Part shown: in pieces, positions 59,575 through 64,000 of the stretch
Layout of the letters: each line of letters begins with the position of its first letter
How positions within the stretch are numbered: position 1 is the stretch's first letter
From: Nectonema munidae
Taxonomy: Eukaryota; Nematomorpha; Nectonematoida; Nectonematidae
DNA: 64,000 nt
Direction: 5' to 3'
NCBI GenBank assembly: GCA_030549495.1
Contig: JAUIRK010000913.1
Coordinates: 301,620 to 365,619, forward strand
Notes under the pieces: model-generated
The model's database searches: none
What the model was told of the DNA's origin: nothing
Seen by the model: only the letters and a program-made list of their open reading frames with translations
Made by a program: the position numbers and the translations under genes

Positions 59575-60330
59575 TCAGACTAATTATTAAAATATTAATA
59601 CTTCACATAAGATAATAACAAAACGAAAAGATAGAAATAATTATCTTACAGAATTGAAATGTAAAAAGCTGTTCTAAAAAATTTTAATATTTCACATGTA
59701 AAGATAATAAAACGAAAAGATAGAAATAATTATCTTACAGAATTGTAAAAGGTAAAAAGCTGTTCTAAAAAAATATTAATTTCACATAAGATAATAACAA
59801 AACGAAAATATAGAAATAATTATCTTTCAGAATTGTAAAAGGTAAAAAGCTGTTCTAAAAAAATATTAATATTTCACATAAGATAGTAACAAAAGGAAAA
59901 TATAGAAATAATTATCTTACAGAATTGTAAAAGGTAAAAAGCTTTTCTAAAAAATATTAATATTTCACATGTGTGAAGATAATAACAAAAAGAAAATAAT
60001 TATCTTACAGAATTGTAAAAGGTAAAAAGCTGTTCTAAAAAATATTAATATTTCACATGTGTGAAGATAATAACAAAAAGAAAATAATTATCTTACAGAA
60101 TTGTAAAAGGTAAAAAGCTGTTCTAAAAAACATTAATATTTCAGATGTGTGAAGATAATAACACAAAGAAAATAATTATCTTACAGAATTGTAAAAGGTA
60201 AAAAGCTGTTCTAAAAAATATTAATATTTCACATGTGTGAAGATAATAACAAAAAGAAAATAATTATCTTAAAAAATTTTAAAAGTTAAAAAGTTTTTTT
60301 AAAAAATATTAATATTTCATTTTTTAAAAA
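59575..60330 (+). repeat. Tandem repeat array, about 90-bp unit, 8-9 copies
   Basis: Each unit has AATATTAATATTTCACATG, AAGATAATAACAAAA, AATAATTATCTTACAGAATT and GGTAAAAAGCTGTTCTAAA. Copies of the AGAATTGTAAAAGG block fall roughly every 86-93 bases from about 59650 to 60185. The last unit degrades into poly-A near 60320-60350. The array sits at the centre of the large inverted repeat. Confidence 0.9.
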
Positions 60331-60350
60331 AAAAAAAAAAAAAAAATTAT

Positions 60351-61238
60351 TTTACAAAATTTAAAAAGTAAAAAAATTTTTTAAAAAAAAATAAATATTA
60401 TGTATGAAAATTACAGAATTGTTTAGAAAAGTTTCATATAAAAATTGGAAGTTAAAAATGTCATATGTGATATCAATATTAAAACTATAAGATAAAAATA
60501 AAATATTAGAGCATAGTTTATTTAAAAAGTTAAATAGGCTTTAAAATTCTTAATTACATCTACGAAAGTAAAAAACTTGTAAAGATTGTTTAGAGAACTT
60601 ACGAGTAGTAAAAATGAAATGAAACTTCAAAATCAAAGGAATAAGATAATTACGAAAATCTCCATTTTTAAAAAACCGATAAAATGGCTGTAGATTCTGT
60701 CAGCTTATTTTACCATAAAAATGGCTACCGAAAAAATTTCCGAATTTTGAGTAATCATAATATAAAATCTATTGGTTAGATTCTTATGTAACTTTACAAA
60801 ATTATATATTTTATAATGTTTTATTAGTATTTAAAATTTCAAGTCAATTCATTGATTATTTTAAAAATTATTAAAGTTTTTCTTGTAAGCTTTTCTGTCA
60901 GCTCATTTTGCCAGGACCGATCAAAAACTCCAGTTTAATTGATTCCGCCCTTTACAACTATGAAAAACTGGATTTGAAAAATAAAGATAATAATTTAATT
61001 AAAAAAAAAATAAAAATTAATTTATAAAACTTTTCAATTTTGATTTTTTTAAATACTATAAAAAATTTGAAAAAAATATATGTCATCTTAAAATTAAAAT
61101 TTTAAAATTTGACTTTTAAAAAGTTTTTGAAAAATTGTTTATTTTTTAGATTTTTATATATTTATAAAGATTTCGAAAAAATATATGTCATCTTAAAATT
61201 AAATTATGGCACAACAGTGAAAATTATACGCATCGTGT
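60351..61238. other. Loop DNA next to the right arm
   Basis: AT-rich, without a gene. CTGTCAGCTCATTTTGCCAGG at about 60897 is mirrored by GGCAAAATGAGCTGACAG at about 55659, just outside the left arm, so part of the outer flank has an inverted match inside the loop. Confidence 0.5.
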
Positions 61239-61489
61239 GCAGAAATGAAAATCTTTGTTCAAATGTTATAATTTTTTTATAACTATTTTAGACATGACAC
61301 AATGAGTTATCTTGTAGACCATAATTTAGAAGATTAAAATTGTAATGATTATTACATTAGCAGCATCAATAAATAACCGATAATTTATGGCAAGCAGTTG
61401 ATAGAAATCTCAGTTGCAGATTTGACTTCGAAGTTGTTGAATGACTGATGTGCACTTGGATCCCAGTATAGTCTGAAAAGCAAGGAGAA

Positions 61490-61867
61490 TTGGTGGCTTA
61501 TGGAAGTCTACGGAAGTCGATGGATGTGGCTCGATTTTCCAAACAAGGTGTGATGTCCACTGTATGTGCCTTTCGAAAGAAATTTCATAAATGTGGATAT
61601 TTATCAGCTGACTGTGAAAGCATTTTACAGTTATTAATATGTTCTGTTTCCACGGCTGAATGCGAGCGTGGGTTTAGTTCGATGAATGACTTATCTTGTT
61701 ACATCAGGACGCAATCAGATGAGTGTACGCGCATTTGATGCTGTTCTTTTTCTGAATATCAATGGACCCCCTATTTCACGGGTAGGTTTCACAAAATACG
61801 TTCACACTTGGTTAAAAACCATCGATCTCGCAATCAGTCGGAAATCGAACAGACAGATGATGTGCAG
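61490..61867 (+). pseudogene. hAT transposase C-terminal fragment, right-arm copy
   Basis: Mirror copy of the left-arm fragment: FSKQGVMSTVCAFRKKFHKC, SVSTAECERGFSSMNDL and, after a frame change near 61690, RNQMSVRAFDAVLFLNING. It ends at the MITE that starts at 61868. The frameshift after SSMND is not shared with the left arm, so it arose after the duplication. Confidence 0.8.
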
Positions 61868-62106
61868 CAGTGGCGGATCAGAGAAATTTCTTATAGGGGG
61901 GCCGAAATCTATTAATTTTTTTTTGCAATTTTTGCTAAAAGAATGCTTCAGAGAACTACGTCAATTACCCATGTTTTCGCTATTTATAACATTATTTTGC
62001 CATGTATAATTCGCAAAATTTTATTTTTTGCTACATGTAAGGGTATACATTATTACGTAATTTTCGAAGCCATTTTTCATAGAGAGGCCCCTTAGATTCG
62101 CCAATG
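61868..62106. mobile_element. hAT MITE inserted in the right arm
   Basis: It starts CAGTGGCGGATCAGAGAAAT and ends with the complement of CATTGGCGAATCTAAGG. The right flank is TGTGTGTG, the counterpart of CACACACA in the other arm. The left flank (ATGTGCAG) has drifted. It is at the homologous position to 57752-57989. Confidence 0.75.
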
Positions 62107-64000
62107 TGTGTGTGCCTTGATCTTGCAGCACCCTACTTTTTCAACAAAGTGAATTTCGAAGAATTTTTTCGTTGCCACTTTCATGTTAAAAATAAATTTT
62201 AAAATTGTAAATTGCTAATTCTCTATCGAGTAAGTAGGCCATTCAATAATATAACTAACTAACAATTTAGTTTCGTAGATTGTCATGAATTCTCACTGAA
62301 TTCTTTTTGATATACGTAGAACGTATGGTATCGCATCATAGATAGTAGCATGTAGCTTGTAGACATGCATAACAAGCACAGATCTTTTTTGTAGAAGTAG
62401 ACACTCATGGGACGTTTCCTGCAACGATTTATGTGTTTCTATGTAAGGGTTGACTCCACACGGCAACATTCCTCCCCTTGCTAGTGAAAATTTTCTACTT
62501 CGCACCGACTAATGAAGTCATATTTTTAGTTCCGAAGGCTTTAAATGAAATTTTCATTCTTCAGTTTTTTTCTAAGCCAAAACTTTTTTCATTTTTCTTA
62601 AACATTTGATAAATATCTCTAAAACTTTCACTCAGTTTAACTTCAGATAAATAAGTCTATAATTTATTAACAACTTTTCACGCTTGTTAGGGGACGTCGC
62701 CTATACATGATCCCTGCAAAATATAGTAAATATGCTTAAAGTTATCAAAAAATCGTTAAAATTAAATAAATAGAAAAAAGCAAAGTTGTGTTTTTAAATT
62801 TAGACATGAAAATAAACCTATTAGTTAAATAGTTCTATTCTCTTCTGAATTAAATTTTATAAAATGACTAGGTTTCAATTATTAATTTAGTATGTTATGA
62901 GTGATTTAGAAAACAGTGTTCTAACAATATTTCATTTGGATGATTTTTAATTATATGAAAAATTTTGTTCACTTATGAAATTTTCAAGCACTTGAAAATG
63001 CGTTTAAGACGGGCAGTAACTTTTTTTATATCATTAACCTTTGTTAAGTTACATTCATTACAAAGTCCTCTATAGATTTCGTTTTCATGTATTTAATTTA
63101 AAAGAAAATTCTATTTTTAAAATCTTTAGCATTTAACAATTGAAATTAACAATTTTAGTTACCTAAAGGGACCTCAGGTGCAATAATTGTGAGTTATGTC
63201 AACTGCATAAAGCAAAAAAATATATAAAGAAGGTGAAAAAATCTTGCAAATGGGGGAATCGATTTTCGATCACAATCTCAATCTCTCGAATTAGAATAGA
63301 ACTTTTACCGAAAAGATTGGAATGAGCAGAAGGCATATGAGAAATTTTATATTTTTTCTTTTTAAAAGTATATATAAGCGTTTTAGAGTCGTTTTTAGCC
63401 CCATTGAAATTTGAAACTCAAAATTATAGTGTTTATATAATTTCTTTATTCAGTCAATCTAGACAAGAACACAAAACAGTTGCTTACATATAAAATAATG
63501 TCGAGTAAAAATCTGTATATTCTGAAGCGGATGTATATTCGATGTATAAAAAACAGAATAATACATTAAAATAAAGGATTATCTCTACCTGTTTTTACTT
63601 CGGGTTTTATGTACTTATTATATAAACAAAGCTGTACAATTAAATAGAATAGTTTTCAAAAAATTGAGAAATATGTCAAAAAATATTGTAAAATCATTTT
63701 AGCATAGAAACACGATTTTTATTTGGGAATAATCTAACGTTTTACTAGGATTTGTTAATTTAAGTTATTTTATAATAAAATTTAAATATAACTTACTTGT
63801 TAAAAAAAATTTTAAAGTTTTTATTTATATTTTGTTTAATTTTATTTTTTCTTTGAAAAATAAAAAATTTTAGCTTTAATTTTTTCGCATAGACATGGCG
63901 ACTCGTATCGAGAGATTGACAAAAATGGTTCTGACAACTATAAAAATTTCGGCATTCTTATCATCCAGAATGAAGGTCTTTAACATAACTTTATAGATTA

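Larger units (their letters stand above)
61239..64000 (-). repeat. Large inverted repeat, right arm (cut by window end)
   Basis: This is the mirror copy of 55772-58656. The last bases of the window (TTATAGATTA) still match the left arm at about 55771, so the true outer end lies beyond the window. The poly-G tract of the left arm is replaced here by GGCAACATTCCTCCCCTTGC near 62461. Confidence 0.85.

Noticed and set aside
59575-60330. CRISPR-like appearance of regular repeats
   Set aside because: The units are contiguous tandem copies without unique spacers, in a eukaryotic context.

Overview
The window reads as a fragment of an AT-rich, intron-bearing animal genome that is dominated by transposable elements. 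The likely source is an arthropod, possibly a parasitic copepod such as a sea louse. I infer this from base composition, short introns with GTAAGT-like donors, and the mix of hAT, mariner, piggyBac, LINE and tRNA-derived SINE copies, plus multi-copy protein families I recall from crustacean genomes. No database search was possible, so the species call is inference.

Layout. 1-3.2 kb: two small non-autonomous hAT elements (417-885, 1249-1729), then the first coding exon of a NIM1-like protein kinase on the minus strand, the only confident ordinary host gene. 4.1-10.5 kb: hAT-type MITEs, a broken Tc1/mariner transposon with long terminal inverted repeats (5215-6584), and weak hints of a minus-strand membrane-protein gene (8.4-9.7 kb). 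12.3-20.3 kb: two fragments of a TTF/ZMYM-type hAT transposase, a SINE, and a 5'-truncated LINE with reverse transcriptase. 22.1-24.2 kb: a 95-bp piggyBac-type MITE with TTAA duplications and other inverted-repeat elements. 26.97-31.69 kb: a hAT-type element with a perfect 8-bp target duplication, encoding a protein family without a name I know, apparently interrupted by a piggyBac transposase. 32.6-36.8 kb: a pair of direct repeats and a second unclassified repeat protein. 40.55-43.51 kb: a nearly full-length but decayed hAT element.

The most interesting region is 43.5-51.4 kb. A ten-exon minus-strand gene (50043-47435) encodes N-terminal zinc fingers, a tyrosine recombinase with recognisable R, HxxR, H and Y residues, a Pro/Ser-rich linker and a C-terminal basic helical domain. 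It is flanked on both sides, in the same orientation, by a higher-order repeat array built from ACTAACGGACC-type boxes, pyrimidine tracts and long poly-G runs. I propose that the gene and its flanks form one Crypton-like mobile element, or a domesticated descendant.

51.6-55 kb holds a LINE ORF1 (zinc-knuckle) remnant, a 94-bp tandem repeat and another hAT C-terminal fragment. 55.77-64.0 kb is a very large imperfect inverted repeat (arms about 2.8 kb, the right arm cut by the window end), each arm carrying the same hAT remnant with the same MITE inserted in it. The loop holds an array of about 90-bp tandem repeats. Poly-G/poly-C runs of 12-23 bases recur at ten places, nearly all at the edges of mobile elements or inside the repeat array.
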